A stretch of 42,275 nt of DNA. Source: Serratia quinivorans. Its GTDB lineage: Bacteria > Pseudomonadota > Gammaproteobacteria > Enterobacterales > Enterobacteriaceae. The notes beneath the pieces were generated by a model. It saw nothing but the letters and a program-made list of their open reading frames with translations, was not told where the DNA came from and did no database searches. The stretch covers positions 1 through 42,275 of the forward strand of contig NZ_CAMKGL010000017.1 in the NCBI RefSeq assembly GCF_946227985.1, given 5' to 3'. Made by a program: the position numbers and the translations under genes. This document shows positions 8,776 to 18,500 of this stretch, piece by piece. Within the stretch, counting starts at the first letter, position 1. The number at the start of each line of letters is the position of its first letter.

Positions 8776-10015
8776 TTAAAGTTCTGTGTAAGAAATAACA
8801 AAAACATTTTTTATATCATTAATATTAGAGAAATCTATTGTCGTGCTAGTGTCGTGAGTAATCAGTTTTTCGTTAAAGTAAATTTGACTATTTTCATTTT
8901 TAATTATTTTCTCACCTACATCATTAATAATATATAAGATGTATTTTCCTTTTTTTTGGATTCTTTTATATGGCTCACCTAAAATGAAATCAGAACCTGT
9001 ATCTACAGCTTCGAAAAGCATGAACCAGTCAGGGTTGTCAGTAGATATTATAACGTCAACAAAACCAGTTGGCGCACAGCCAATCTCGGTATTGGCGTGA
9101 GGATTAACAATGTAGTCAATAAAACTATTTTCTGGTGAGGTGATAAAAACACCTATTATCCATTTTGATCTAACACCACCAGGGAATGCAACCTCAGCCT
9201 CGCTTGGATTTGTTCCTTCAAGATTTTTACTCACCTCAATTCCGCCAGGGGCATTGCTTAAATAAACAAAATGTGAATTTTCAGGAAATGCACTAGGTAG
9301 ATAAGTAGGGCTTGACAGAGTATCATAACCATTGGCTACCGGGAGTGAGTAAGAGTAGCTTTCAAATGCCCCAAGATCATATCCAGGAGACATATACAAT
9401 GAGCCAGCAACTTCAGGAGGAGTTCCTCCACCACCAAAAATAAGCTCTGGTCCTGGATTTTCATTATCGGTTGATGCAAGATATGGTGGACGGTTTTCTT
9501 CGTCACCATGAAAAAGTATCCTGTCATTATTATCCTTCCTAAAAATAACAGATCTACCCTTATTGTCATCAAAGACAAAACCCACATTGACATATAAATT
9601 CATGGTTGTTTTTAAATAATTAGTGTAAAAATGATTAACATTTATTCTTTCTTTTAATTCATATGGTAAGGTATGATACCAGTAAGGTTCTGGTGATATT
9701 TCGCTATTGTCAGGGTAATTATTATCAGGATAAAGCACTGCTGATGATTCTTTAACTATCACTTTATCTTTTAACGAGTAAATTAAAATATTAGTCACAT
9801 CATTCGGCAATCCTGAAAGATCAGTAAAGGTTCTTTCTTTATTAACGTCAATTGTTATAGGGCTGTCGTAGGCGAGTGAGTTTGCTTTTATCTGATATGC
9901 ATCCGCCTGGCTATCAGCAGGCCATGCAATATATTTTTTTTATTGTTCCATTAGCATCACGGTAACTAGTAAATATCCTTACAACACCTTGGGCTGTATC
10001 TTTATTTATATTCAT
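8776..10015 (-). pseudogene. Unknown 412-residue protein, frameshifted at an A8 tract
   Basis: ATG 10015 follows AAGGAA. The frame MNINKDTAQGVVRIFTSYRDANGTIKK runs into eight A (plus-strand T8, 9934-9941) and goes out of frame. With seven A it continues YIAWPADSQADAYQIKANSLAYDS and joins the long open frame to 8776, giving exactly 412 residues. The large segment contains Pro/Gly-rich loops (NPGPELIFGGGGTPPEV) and ends near FSNINDIKNVFVISY. There is no signal peptide and no family I can name. It is the first gene of an AT-rich two-gene operon with 7342-8736. The A8 tract could be phase-variable, tolerated by slippage during transcription, or an error. Confidence 0.7.
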
Positions 10016-10236
10016 GAGAAAGTAATTCCTTATGGTTACTTATACAATAATAATTTTTAACAGAATTAAGACGCTATAAATACATCCTTCATCTTTCAAA
10101 CTGGATCACATTAGGTTTTGGATCATTTACTCAATGAGATGATGTAGCTAAACATGCCATCTTCTTAATGTGAGTTTTAGTCCCAATCATTATAAGAGGC
10201 TGTTATCTGACGATGCCTTTTAATACGACGAAACCC

Positions 10237-10791
10237 TCATTTCCCTCTTTTGACAACAGACACCAGCGGGGCCTGTTCGAAAAATTCAGTCTTCCCAGCC
10301 GCTGCACACATCGTTCGCCCGAACGGTAAACGCAATGCGCCATCCGGAAAAGTCAGTACCGCAGTGTCAGGTGTCACACAATTATTTCCGTCGTATACAT
10401 CACTCGATACCCAGCGTAGCTGTATGACAACCTCCGCGCCGGGCGCAACCATGAGCGGCAAGAATACAGGCCCTGGATGCATCCCGCGTGGCAATCGACG
10501 CTCAGCAGTTAACAATGAGCCGCTCCCCTCTTCAAACTCTAATGCTGGAAATGCATTAACCTGACAGGCTCGAACACCAATGTTACGTAATATTAATAGA
10601 GTGCCACTTTGTGACATACCATCGAACTCCCCTCCTCTGTCATCAAAATGAGTATTGAACTGGGTAACCCGACATATAACATCATTGTTCGGTGCAGTCG
10701 TCGCCTCTACTGGTGCCGACACCATTATGGATTGCATAAAAGCAATCGCAATGGCGAATCGCCAACCGTGAAAAAAGTATATCGTTTGCAT
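10237..10791 (-). CDS. Exported DUF4232-like protein
   Basis: 184 residues. The N-terminus MQTIYFFHGWRFAIAIAFMQSIMVSAPVEA is a signal peptide, probably cut after EA. The mature part begins with a Cys (VICRVTQFNTHFDDRGG) and continues with GTLLILRNIGVRACQVNAFPALEFEE, the layout of DUF4232 domains (a disulfide-bonded beta sandwich of unknown role). The central LPLMVAPGAEVVIQLRW and the late NNCVTPDTA fit the same fold. The product is likely periplasmic. It follows the YcgJ-like gene by 85 bases on the same strand and may belong to its transcript. Confidence 0.65.
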   Translation of the reverse strand: MQTIYFFHGWRFAIAIAFMQSIMVSAPVEATTAPNNDVICRVTQFNTHFDDRGGEFDGMSQSGTLLILRNIGVRACQVNAFPALEFEEGSGSLLTAERRLPRGMHPGPVFLPLMVAPGAEVVIQLRWVSSDVYDGNNCVTPDTAVLTFPDGALRLPFGRTMCAAAGKTEFFEQAPLVSVVKRGK

Positions 10792-10876
10792 AATAACGAT
10801 TGCCTTACTTAGATATGACTAAACTTCCGGTGAGTCAGGGGAGCCGCTGAGCCAATGTTAATTAAGGACAAAAGCG

Positions 10877-11230
10877 CTAGCGGGTATTACCGAAAATTTG
10901 GGGAGTCCATGTTGACTCGTTCTTATCCTTGGTTCGTGGATAATAACGGTCACTATAACACTGTTTTTTATGAGAATCACAATGTACACCATTGCTCAAC
11001 GTATACTCCCACAAATTGACATTGATACTGTCACCGATAATCATTGTTAGTTTCTTTTGTGCTTGGCGGCCCAAGTATTTGGTTGTTAATCCCATAGAAA
11101 TACCTTGATTATCTACACAAAAATTGGAAACTTTATCGCACACAACACCTTTATTTGGGGAAAATACTGCTGCTGCAAACGTTGATGTCGATAACCCCAG
11201 TAGCACAATCATCAAAAATATTTTTTCCAT
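10877..11230 (-). CDS. YcgJ-family small exported protein
   Basis: 117 residues with a clear signal peptide (MEKIFLMIVLLGLSTSTFAA). The mature protein has the pattern NKGVVCDKVSNFCVDNQGISMGLTTKYLGRQAQKKL, then LSNGVHCDSHKKQCYSDRYYPR. The four conserved cysteines in two CxxxxxxC-type groups are as I recall for enterobacterial YcgJ proteins (role unknown, periplasmic). AGAGGAA precedes the start. It lies 16 bases after the CGH-family gene, so the two are co-transcribed. Confidence 0.7.
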   Translation of the reverse strand: MEKIFLMIVLLGLSTSTFAAAVFSPNKGVVCDKVSNFCVDNQGISMGLTTKYLGRQAQKKLTMIIGDSINVNLWEYTLSNGVHCDSHKKQCYSDRYYPRTKDKNESTWTPQIFGNTR

Positions 11231-11246
11231 TTAATATTCCTCTTTA

Positions 11247-12281
11247 TTAAAAATAGCGGTGGGAGGTCTGCGTAAAGGTATTCCCTGATTTACGCGGGTC
11301 TAAATCCATTACTGGTGATCCTTTTCCGAGCCGGAATATCATGAGATCCATGTTATGAATCTCAAGCCCAGAGGTCAGCTCAAAGATATATTTTCTCTGT
11401 GTAAGATCTATAATCGTCCGGTATTCAGTGGCGTAGGTGCCGACGCCCTTATAAGGGGCATCGTAAGGAACGGAAACATTCCGTAAGACTGACAATAATT
11501 TTGAAATAGCCATATTCGAATAAGCCGGTGTTTTCAGCAAGTGACTAAAGTAGGTGGCACGGGTGAAGCGTGCTGTGGGTGACACATTACCCGATAAGGG
11601 GAGAGCACTGTCAGGGTGGGTCATATCGATATTTTTCAGCAGGCTGAGTTGCGTATCATAATCTGGGTCATTGGTGACGACCGTCCAAGTTTTACTATGA
11701 TGGACATACATTTTGCCGTTCAGATATTCCACAATGGCTGAATCACCTTGAGCATCTTCCAGTACCAAATGTAGGGCGGCTTTATGACCCTGTGCCGCTA
11801 TCATGACCACCTGGACATTTTCCAATGCAGTGAGAGCTTCCTCTACCGTTGCAGCATTATCAAGTACATATTGTGCCCAGAGCCCTACCTGTAGTCCTGG
11901 TACAGCTGGAGTTCGGAAGGGATATTGCGTGGCGTTGAGGTACAACAGGTGCGCCCCTAGCCCTTTCTCATTAAATCCGTCAATAGCGCCAACACCATAA
12001 ATACTGGTGACCAAGCTGGCATATTTTGACGTCCAGATGGCAGGGTTCTCCACTGCGGTATTATTCCCATGTAGACCTCCATAGCGGTGGCGTCCGCGGG
12101 GAAATATCAGGAGTATGGGATCTGTACTTTCTGTCCAGTCTATTGTTCTTCCGACCAATATGCCTGTCCTGCCACTATTCCAGAGGATACGAGTGCACGC
12201 GTGTACTCCCGAAGCCCATCCTCTGACGATGAAAATGCATAACGTGGCTAGCATTAAAAGCAAAAAACGCACTGTTTGCAT
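11247..12281 (-). CDS. Periplasmic choloylglycine hydrolase-family amidase, copy 1
   Basis: Linear amide C-N hydrolase of the Ntn class (bile salt hydrolase, penicillin V acylase, some acyl-homoserine-lactone acylases). I start at ATG 12281, which has AAGGGAA upstream, rather than at the longer frame to 12329. Residues 1-28 form a signal peptide ending HA. Cys29 is then the N-terminal nucleophile, with Arg45 and Asp48 (VGRTIDW) at the family spacing of 17 and 20 in mature numbering. Later family residues are also visible: Asn104 in DGFNEKGL, Asn in VVTNDPDYD, and Arg in SPTARFTRATYF. A near-identical copy lies inverted at 19079-20116 and a diverged one at 28103-29242. The true substrate cannot be told from sequence. 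The operon continues into the YcgJ-like gene. Confidence 0.92.
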   Translation of the reverse strand: MQTVRFLLLMLATLCIFIVRGWASGVHACTRILWNSGRTGILVGRTIDWTESTDPILLIFPRGRHRYGGLHGNNTAVENPAIWTSKYASLVTSIYGVGAIDGFNEKGLGAHLLYLNATQYPFRTPAVPGLQVGLWAQYVLDNAATVEEALTALENVQVVMIAAQGHKAALHLVLEDAQGDSAIVEYLNGKMYVHHSKTWTVVTNDPDYDTQLSLLKNIDMTHPDSALPLSGNVSPTARFTRATYFSHLLKTPAYSNMAISKLLSVLRNVSVPYDAPYKGVGTYATEYRTIIDLTQRKYIFELTSGLEIHNMDLMIFRLGKGSPVMDLDPRKSGNTFTQTSHRYF

Positions 12282-12389
12282 ATTGAATTCCCTTACGCCT
12301 ATGTCAAGGATGCTGTTATTCACCCGCAAAAATTAAACATTTACTTAACATTTGCAGCATGGAACAGGGAGGAGTCGGAATTCAGTGAC

Positions 12390-13102
12390 TTCTGTCGCAT
12401 TTATCAGGACAAAGACTGGTTTGCAGTGCTACTGCCTTTGAGGTGACCGGGGACGCGCGTATTTTATACCCGCACGCGCGGCGCATGGTGGCTGAAATTG
12501 ACGCACTAACCCGCAGTTTTAAAAAAGAGCGGGACCGGCAACCTATCCTGATTGGTGTTGAACAAGACATCGCTGCCCACCAGATAGCGCACTTTGTTAA
12601 ACGGGCTCAAGACCGGGAATTAAATTTGTTGTTAACGCTGGAGTCGGGGTGTGTGGGAGACGTTCGTTTTGGCTGCGAGGAACTACGGTGCGAAGATGAA
12701 TTGTTTTTGCCGTTATTTGACGAGCAGTTTGTGTTAGCCATTCCTTCAACTCACGCCTTGGCTGGCAGAGTGTCACTCATCGCTGAGGATTTACATGACC
12801 TGTGTTGGATCATGTGTCCGCAGCATGCCTCGCATCAGCGTCTGTTGCCCATTTATGGTGCGACAGCCCATTCGCCAGCCGCTAACGCCAGCACCTTTAG
12901 CCTGGCGTTAAATTTGGCTGTCGCAGGTATTGGCATTACGATTGTGCCAGAGTCTTTGGCTCGTGAGCATGTGGGGTTAATTATCAAACCGTTACCCGGC
13001 CACTCGCTCACGCGGCGAGTCGGGGTGTGTTATGCCGTCCAGGCAATGACGATGCCGTCAGTGGCCCAATTGCTGCAAAATATCAGTCTCGAAAATGGGT
13101 GA
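12390..13102 (+). pseudogene. LysR-type regulator, N-terminal DNA-binding domain lost
   Basis: The open frame from an in-frame TGA near 12388 to 13102 encodes the linker and effector-binding half of a LysR protein: FEVTGDARILYPHARRMVAEIDAL, then the substrate-binding fold with ELNLLLTLESG, EELRCEDELFLPLFDEQFVLAIP, SFSLALNLAVAGIGITIVPESLA-type motifs. No helix-turn-helix precedes it. Instead, homologous upstream DNA shared with the second CGH copy reaches up to about 12425. So a rearrangement or duplication endpoint seems to have replaced the first 70 or so codons. It is probably dead. Confidence 0.8.
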
Positions 13103-13152
13103 AGCCACTACTCAAAGGCAGCACCATGGAAGCACTTGTTTTTCGGCAATGA

Positions 13153-14084
13153 CTAATCATTTGAGGTGGATAGCTGAGACTTTTTTAACGACGAACGCCA
13201 TAGCGGGAACAAAACAAAGAAAATCCCCAGCAATAAAGGCATTATCATCCATAAAGATGAGGTAGATATTCTGTGTTTTCTAACAATATCTTCTAGTGAC
13301 ACGGCGATTAAGGGGAAAATAAAATAGACCAATGACGCATAGAATGGGGTTGCTCTTTGTTGTAATTGAAAATACGCCATAATTCCCAGTACGCCGGAAA
13401 CAATGCCGAGATAGGCAACAGACAAAAATGAGTCTACATTGATGACGTGAAAATCGATACGCTCACTAAATACTGCACAAGAAAGAAGCAGCAGAGACGC
13501 TCCCAGACAGGGTAAGGCATTATAGGTAAGAATAGAAACTTCCGAACACTGCCTCTTGCATTTTACGTATATTATTGCATGCATAGCCACGGCAATCAGT
13601 ATTGCTAACACCCCTCGCCAACTCTCAATTTCTACCGTACCTGACTCATTATAAATGATGAACCCTAATGCTAATGTTGCGATAACAACTCCTGTTGACT
13701 GCAACAACGTTATTCTCTGTTTAAGGAAAAAGTACGATGAGATCACAATGGCAGCCGGCATTGTTGAAAACAGTATGGAGGCCATTCCTGATGAAACACT
13801 TTGTTCACCATAAATCATAAGAGTGAAGGGAATCGCAAAATAAAATACAGTCAGCGCTACCTGGAACCCACGCTTCCCCTCAGGAAACAACAATGGCTTC
13901 TTGGATAATTTCGCAATAATAATCAACACGGGCGAGGCCAGTAAGAATCTTAAGCCTGTGGCAAAAATGGGGGGATAGTTGCCACTGCCATTTTCATGGC
14001 CAGCCAGGTAGTTCCCCAAGTAAGCGACACGAGGATAAAGAGCGTGAGCGTAACCAGATGTCTACCGTGATATTTCCCTAACAT
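13153..14084 (-). pseudogene. EamA/DMT-family inner-membrane exporter, frameshifted at a C6 tract
   Basis: ATG 14084 has an excellent GGAGG site and gives [39 protein letters not shown], the first TM helix of a drug/metabolite transporter (WGTTWL motif). The frame then breaks at a C6 run (plus-strand G6, 13969-13974). With seven C it joins [18 protein letters not shown] and runs to 13153, giving 310 residues and about ten TM segments, the family length. The two EamA halves are recognisable (QSVSSGMASILFSTMPAAIV; YLGIVSGVLGIMAYFQLQQRATPFYASLVYFIFPL). Family role: export of metabolites or amino acids. Substrate unknown. Confidence 0.85.
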
Positions 14085-14497
14085 AACCCCTCCTTACAGA
14101 ATGAAAGTGAAGTAAATAACAGGCAGGGTAGTGTTTTCTACAGTGAATCATTCACAAGTAGAGGTTTGTCACAGTATTGGTTACTTGATGCTTAAATAAG
14201 AGAGCGAAACTAAACGGCTGTATATCAACGAATATTAAATGCTGGCTATTGGGGATATAACGCTACTAATAACACAGGATAGCGACACTATCAGTGGGTA
14301 CGATGGTCGCGTGATTCGATAGTGAGCGCCAAAATGGTAAGGCCCGGTGGTTGGGTGTTTACCAACAGCCGACGACATAGACCAAACACCCCAGTATGAC
14401 GAACCCTTTTGACAGACAAGGACAGACCACAATGAGCACGCTCCAAGAGCAGTTACAGCAGGTTAGAGGCGCTGGCTGCGCCTCTTGAGCGAGAGGA
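14085..14497. other. Intergenic stretch with an 8-bp-stem hairpin
   Basis: No full gene is seen. AGAGGCGC (14465-14472) and GCGCCTCT (14478-14485) form a perfect 8-bp stem with a 5-base loop, 13 bases beyond the stop of the FimB-like gene, without a clear T run. A plus-strand relic may begin at ATG 14432 (MSTLQEQLQQV, then after a shift EALAAPLEREDYLG), which overlaps the recombinase 3' end; its origin is unknown. Confidence 0.4.
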
Positions 14498-15121
14498 TTA
14501 TTTGGGGATTAGGACAGGTGAATTGGCAGGATCTAAGTCAAAATATCGCTCGGGTGGTGGCATAGGTATTTGCACCCATGCACCATTAAAACGCTCCGCA
14601 TTGCTTGCGGTGTAGAGCACGGTGTGTCGAATATTTCTATGCCCCAAATAGTCCTGAATCAGCCGGGTATCATTCCCGAGTTCCGCCAAGCCATATCCAC
14701 AGGCGTGGCGTAGCATATGTGGGTGAGCTTCAACGGAAAGACCAGCCATAACACTATATTCTCGAATGAGGGTATAAATGCGCTGGCGTGACAAACGCCC
14801 TCCCTTACTAGAAAGAAACAACCATGGCAACTGATAGCCAGGTGAGCGACTACGTTCTTGTAACCATAACCTGAGTGCGTGTTGTCCTTCGGGCAATACT
14901 GGGTGAGTTGTGCTGAAGCCCCCTTTCAATCGTCGGATGTGTAGCTTCTGGGACAGTTGGTCATAATCTGACAACGTGAGTCCCGTAAGTTCGCTGACCC
15001 TCAATCCATGGATGAAAGCCATGTACACCATGCACCAATCGCGCCTGGTGCTCTTCTTTTCTGAAATGGCATGCAGTAAAGCGGATACCTCCGCTCCGGT
15101 GAGATATTTTCTTTTTCCCAT
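14498..15121 (-). CDS. FimB/FimE-type tyrosine recombinase
   Basis: 207 residues, the usual size of FimB/FimE proteins, which invert the short promoter segment of type 1 fimbriae. GAGGT lies 8 bases before ATG 15121. Catalytic residues are visible: Arg in FIHGLRVSEL, the HPHMLRHACG motif with His and Arg, His in YLGHRNIRH, and the nucleophilic Tyr in HTVLYTASNAERF. It lacks an arm-binding N-terminal domain, as usual for this family. No fimbrial genes lie nearby, and I found no convincing inverted-repeat pair beside it, so its target is unclear. A second family member at 41316-41918 sits next to a fimbrial operon. It could be an orphan that acts in trans. Confidence 0.88.
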   Translation of the reverse strand: MGKRKYLTGAEVSALLHAISEKKSTRRDWCMVYMAFIHGLRVSELTGLTLSDYDQLSQKLHIRRLKGGFSTTHPVLPEGQHALRLWLQERSRSPGYQLPWLFLSSKGGRLSRQRIYTLIREYSVMAGLSVEAHPHMLRHACGYGLAELGNDTRLIQDYLGHRNIRHTVLYTASNAERFNGAWVQIPMPPPERYFDLDPANSPVLIPK

Positions 15122-15844
15122 GTGTAAAACCTCAAAAGTGACTTCTATGTGATTGAGTTTTTTTGTAGTGCAGGGGAAAGCGTAGCAGGGAATGGTTACC
15201 GCCTAATAAAATCCATAAAATATGTATGGTTGATCACCATTGGACGTCAACCACCTTAGCTTCACCATTGCACAAAAATGTCAATTTTTCATAGATGTAA
15301 CATCACAAATGCAGCCATGCGATTTTTTTAACCCAGCCTAAATGGTAGGCTACGATAAAAATGCAGGGAGAGGAGCTGGGTCTCACTCCCACCATGGCGC
15401 AGAGTGTCGATAGCCCTTTCCGGTTAGCGATATATCCTATATGCCAAAGCCACAGACGCCTTGCAAACGGGATGCGCTCATATAGCACACGATGAACAGG
15501 CTGAAGCCCTCAAACCGGTGTCATGAAATGAATAAGCAGTGTTAGCGGAAGCGTGGTAAGCACTGGAACCATCGGATTTTAAATACATATTATATATATG
15601 GATATTAATATGGGTTTTTATCATGAAACAATAAAGCGCGTCTGTTTTTCTGCTTTTTAGTCTTGGCCTATAGATGCCTTTGGCACTCGATACTTCGGCT
15701 ATGGTCATGCGGTGCCGAGGCCGTCCGCCCATGACGCTTTCACAGACAGATCGCGGTTTGGTGACCATCTCGTTAGCCAACTCAAAGCTGACGTTCAATT
15801 ATCTGCGAGATTGCTCCGGCTTACGTTAACTTTCCGTACTGACA
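15122..15844. other. Long non-coding or decayed stretch upstream of the recombinase
   Basis: About 720 bases. Two minus-strand frames (15303-15488; 15478-15798 with a TTG start) lack ribosome sites and family features. A 7-bp inverted repeat TGGTTGA/TCAACCA is centred near 15241, in the recombinase promoter region. I see nothing else I can support. Confidence 0.35.
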
Positions 15845-16260
15845 TCAATCTTCTATCTTTGTGATTTTCCCTTTACCTGTTCCCAAATAAGCACGGAACG
15901 GCGTGGTTTCCTTCCAGATCGTACCACTTCCCCCCAACGGTGAGCACTTAATCAAGCCACCGGACAGACGAACAGTGACTGGCTCGCCCCCCACCATAGA
16001 GTGGCAGTGCTTGAATGAAACCTCTAGGTTACAGCCGTCTATGAACAACTTACCGCGTTCTGGGCACTACCGCCATAGATCGCAACCAGCCGTTACATTA
16101 TGAAATCACCTTCCTATTGACGCACACAATCCCCCGTCCATACATTCGTCTTGCTCTCCGAGGGAGTTACGGTACAGCATCGGTTGGTATCTGGCCGATG
16201 CTGCACTAACTATCAATGGTGGGGATCAGCAATATTTTCGTTGGATGTGTTAGCGCGCAG
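15845..16260 (-). pseudogene. Decayed copy of the small Cys-containing protein family
   Basis: A minus-strand 67-codon frame (16048-15845) reads CNLEVSFKHCHSMVGG, then CSPLGGSGTIWKETTPFRAYLG. At the DNA level the CSPLGG part is homologous to 470-545 (AAGGAAACCA followed by a CGCCGTGCTT-like run). Upstream, 16100-16170 matches the cysteine-rich segment at 440-490 and 1000-1050 (GGGGGATTGTGTG versus GGGGGATGTTCTTTG). The pieces fall into different frames separated by stops. Again a small membrane ORF and the dispersed repeat follow at 16435-16625, so the whole arrangement is repeated from 0.4-1.8 kb. Confidence 0.4.
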
Positions 16261-16434
16261 TTCTACGTAAGCTGATACCCACCACTCAATCAATGATAAT
16301 GCCCAGTTTATACGATCGTGGGTGTATCGATTTCATTTCAGGGCTAAGTGTGATCATCCAAACAATGGCAGCTTTGGCCGCAGGGAAGCACGTAAAAATG
16401 GTCTGGTTCTGAAGTCATTATCAGGGAAACATCA

Positions 16435-16542
16435 ATGTCTTTTGAACTAATTACATGCTTTTGGTTAATAGCATCGTCTATCACCATTTTTCTCATGTTA
16501 CTCGCCCTCAAGCTTAACGAACGCAATGATGACGAAAAGTAG
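16435..16542 (+). CDS. Possible 35-residue single-pass membrane protein
   Basis: ATG 16435 has AGGGAAA upstream at good spacing. The product starts MSFELITCFWLIASS, spans the membrane once (about residues 4-25, ending FLMLLALK) and has a short charged tail (LNERNDDEK), acidic overall, unlike the basic tail of the 1337 ORF. The dispersed repeat follows it directly. Function unknown. Confidence 0.45.
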   Translation: MSFELITCFWLIASSITIFLMLLALKLNERNDDEK

Positions 16543-16547
16543 CCCCT

Positions 16548-16625
16548 TCAAAATCGGATCTACTCCGGCTTATCCTGCCATTTAATATCTGGCGCATCCT
16601 CCGAATTAATACGGCTCAGCAGTAT
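16548..16625 (+). repeat. Dispersed repeat, copy 2 (partner 1702-1780)
   Basis: The stretch from CTACTCCGGCTTATCC to CGGCTCAGCAGTATG aligns with 1702-1780 in the same orientation, both times just after a tiny membrane ORF. This copy is not interrupted by an IS and continues into the decayed exported-protein gene at 16654-16880. Confidence 0.6.
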
Positions 16626-16653
16626 GAGAATAGTTAGCTTCAGGTCTTGCATA

Positions 16654-16880
16654 TCACTTCCTCACGCAGGTCCTACTTTCTCCTTCATAGGTATCAATAC
16701 ACGCTGACTCGTTCGGGTACGTCAGCATCACCGTGTTGTTCGACTGAACCTCTGCGTTGGTGGTGCTCGACCCTTTGTACCATTGGCGTGGGTGAATGAC
16801 ACCACAGAGCAAGCAGCCATTCCGACTATAGCTACCAACAGTTACGTGGTAACCAGCAGCAGCTTCCTTTTCCTGTTCAA
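16654..16880 (-). pseudogene. Decayed small exported protein
   Basis: The minus strand from TTG 16880 gives NRKRKLLLVTT, a stop, then LLVAIVGMAACSVVSFTHA in the same frame. Together these read as a signal peptide (basic start, hydrophobic core). After a shift near 16790 a second frame runs QWYKGSSTTNAEVQSNNTVMLTYPNESACIDTYEGESRTCVRK to TGA at 16654. Two lesions (a nonsense codon and a frameshift) therefore separate an export signal from a 45-residue mature part with two cysteines. The family is unknown. It lies in the same small-secreted-protein zone as 15845-16260. Confidence 0.5.
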
Positions 16881-17565
16881 GAGATTACGCGTTAGCAAAG
16901 CTATGAATGAGTGCTAGCGTATACTTAGCGGCGTTTACCCTGCTGGCGATAAGATCAAATCGCTAAATCAGCACCATTAATCACCAACTGTCGGCAACAG
17001 GTAGAACTGACCCAATGTTTTGCATCACCACATGTTGAATATTGATCCACCTTTTACTCCAGATTAGCGTCAGCGATAAACTCAGGACCCTAGTTTGTTC
17101 TTATCGCCTCGGATAGCTGGGAAAAGCGGCCCTTACCTAAGCGTTAATTATTTAACCTGCACTTGACTGTCCAGCCCGATAATCTCATGATCAGGAAAAC
17201 CATTATCGTCACACTCGTGATATTAGCAATGACCTTGCTCCCGCATATATCGTGACTGTATATTAAAAAGCACCAGCGGGTACCAAGGTATAAAATGGTG
17301 TTGCAGTGCCGGGTGCCTCCCAGTGAGCCTTTGGCCAGCCACCATGGCTCGTGATCTTTTAAGCAAATTCCTGGTTGAATGTGCCGCTGTTTCACCCCAA
17401 CGCATAGTGGGATTCACTACAACATAAGCAATGTCAGACAGAGAGGACAGAATAATCAAGTGCATTTTTTAACCAATTATTTCACCAGCGAAAAACTTAA
17501 GAACAAATTATTGCCTTTCCCTCCCTGCCGTTGCTAAGTATTCAGCAACACGTAAAGGGGAAACT
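16881..17565. other. Decayed intergenic zone, no gene seen
   Basis: About 680 bases with many stops in all frames. The minus-strand frames at 17144-17465 have no ribosome site or recognisable domain. Confidence 0.4.
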
Positions 17566-17664
17566 ATGAAAATTTTAGGGGTAGTCATCTGTTGGTGCAC
17601 AGTGTTGATACTCATCGTGAGTTGGTTTATGTATATCATCTATGACTATAGCGTCACCAATTAA
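17566..17664 (+). CDS. 32-residue single-pass membrane protein
   Basis: ATG 17566 is preceded by AAAGGGGAAACT, a near-ideal ribosome site, the best of the small ORFs in this window. The product is MKILGVVICWC, then a hydrophobic span rich in Val, Leu, Ile, Trp and Tyr (to about residue 25), then YDYSVTN. It resembles the small membrane proteins of enterobacteria in build, but I cannot assign a family. There is no obvious partner gene. Confidence 0.55.
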   Translation: MKILGVVICWCTVLILIVSWFMYIIYDYSVTN

Positions 17665-18314
17665 TGAATAAGTGTTCATAATACAAAGCCTATGGCCCCT
17701 ATTTTTCAACATTGACTTTTGATTAACCCTGGGTTTGCGTAAATTTATCTGGCGTCTCTACGGACAAGGATGCCCGCACCCCGATGAGCTCTGCGCCTGA
17801 TGAACCTTAAAAGCCCCCCCCACCTTCAGTGAGCTATTTTGTATTATAGGTTTTTAATCAACCAACAGGCCGTTCATGTCTTCAATAATCAGCTTTCGTA
17901 AAACCAGATAGGTAAATTTCAATTTATTTATTTAAAATCAAATAATTAATAATCAATCAAGTATTACTTATAACGCAAGCACACGGTGATGATAAGGGCT
18001 CTCCTCTGTCATACGGATCACCGTGATTCAGTTTTGTCAGCAGCGTGGTGTATCTGCCATCAACATATCCCTGATAGCAGAGTCCCATGAACGCTTTTAA
18101 CCGGCAGTAACACGCTTTTTGTACCCATGTCGGCAAACATAATACCCCAAGACACAGACAAGATAGATTTTACCGCTCATCGGTCTGATGTCGTTGTATA
18201 AAAACGTACTTCACTACAAGCGCCCAGCAAAATGTGTCGCGGCTTTTGAACAATGGCCAAAGCTTCAACCTGCCGAGTGAATTTGCAAATAATATTTTTA
18301 ATTTCAATTAGTTA
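17665..18314. other. Intergenic stretch with a possible minus-strand relic
   Basis: No intact gene is seen. On the minus strand, 18150-17960 carries a stop-free run including LKAFMGLCYQGYVDGRYTTL and LTKLNHGDPYDRGEP, without a start or an identified family; it could be a remnant. A C8 run lies near 17814. Confidence 0.3.
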
Positions 18315-18500
18315 ATGTAACTTACTCTCAGTAGAGGGCAACGCATACTGATATTTTTTACGCCATGTATAAAGTTGAGATTAATATAAATTGAGCTCTT
18401 TGGCTGCTTTGGCAACGCTGAGGCAGAACGCCATAGCATGTTCACGAAACTCATGGAGGTAACGATTTCAGACCTTTTTAACATCTGTAGATTGAGCCAT
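18315..18500 (-). pseudogene. IS3-type OrfA relic
   Basis: From ATG 18500 the frame is MAQSTDVKKV, a stop, then NRYLHEFREHAMAFCLSVAKAAKELNLY, a stop, then SQLYTWRKKYQYALPSTES. The order of a start, EFRxxAM, VAKAAKELN and LYTWRKKY is the helix-turn-helix of an IS3-type OrfA, with two in-frame stops. No orfB or ends remain nearby. Confidence 0.6.

Noticed and set aside
14497..14651. TATTTGGGG / CCCCAAATA inverted pair as a second fim-like switch
   Set aside because: Both arms lie inside the recombinase coding sequence at conserved codons (YLGHR and the C-terminus), so the match is more simply chance.
15478..15798. 106-codon minus-strand frame with TTG start
   Set aside because: No ribosome site, no recognisable domain, and it lies in a decayed zone.
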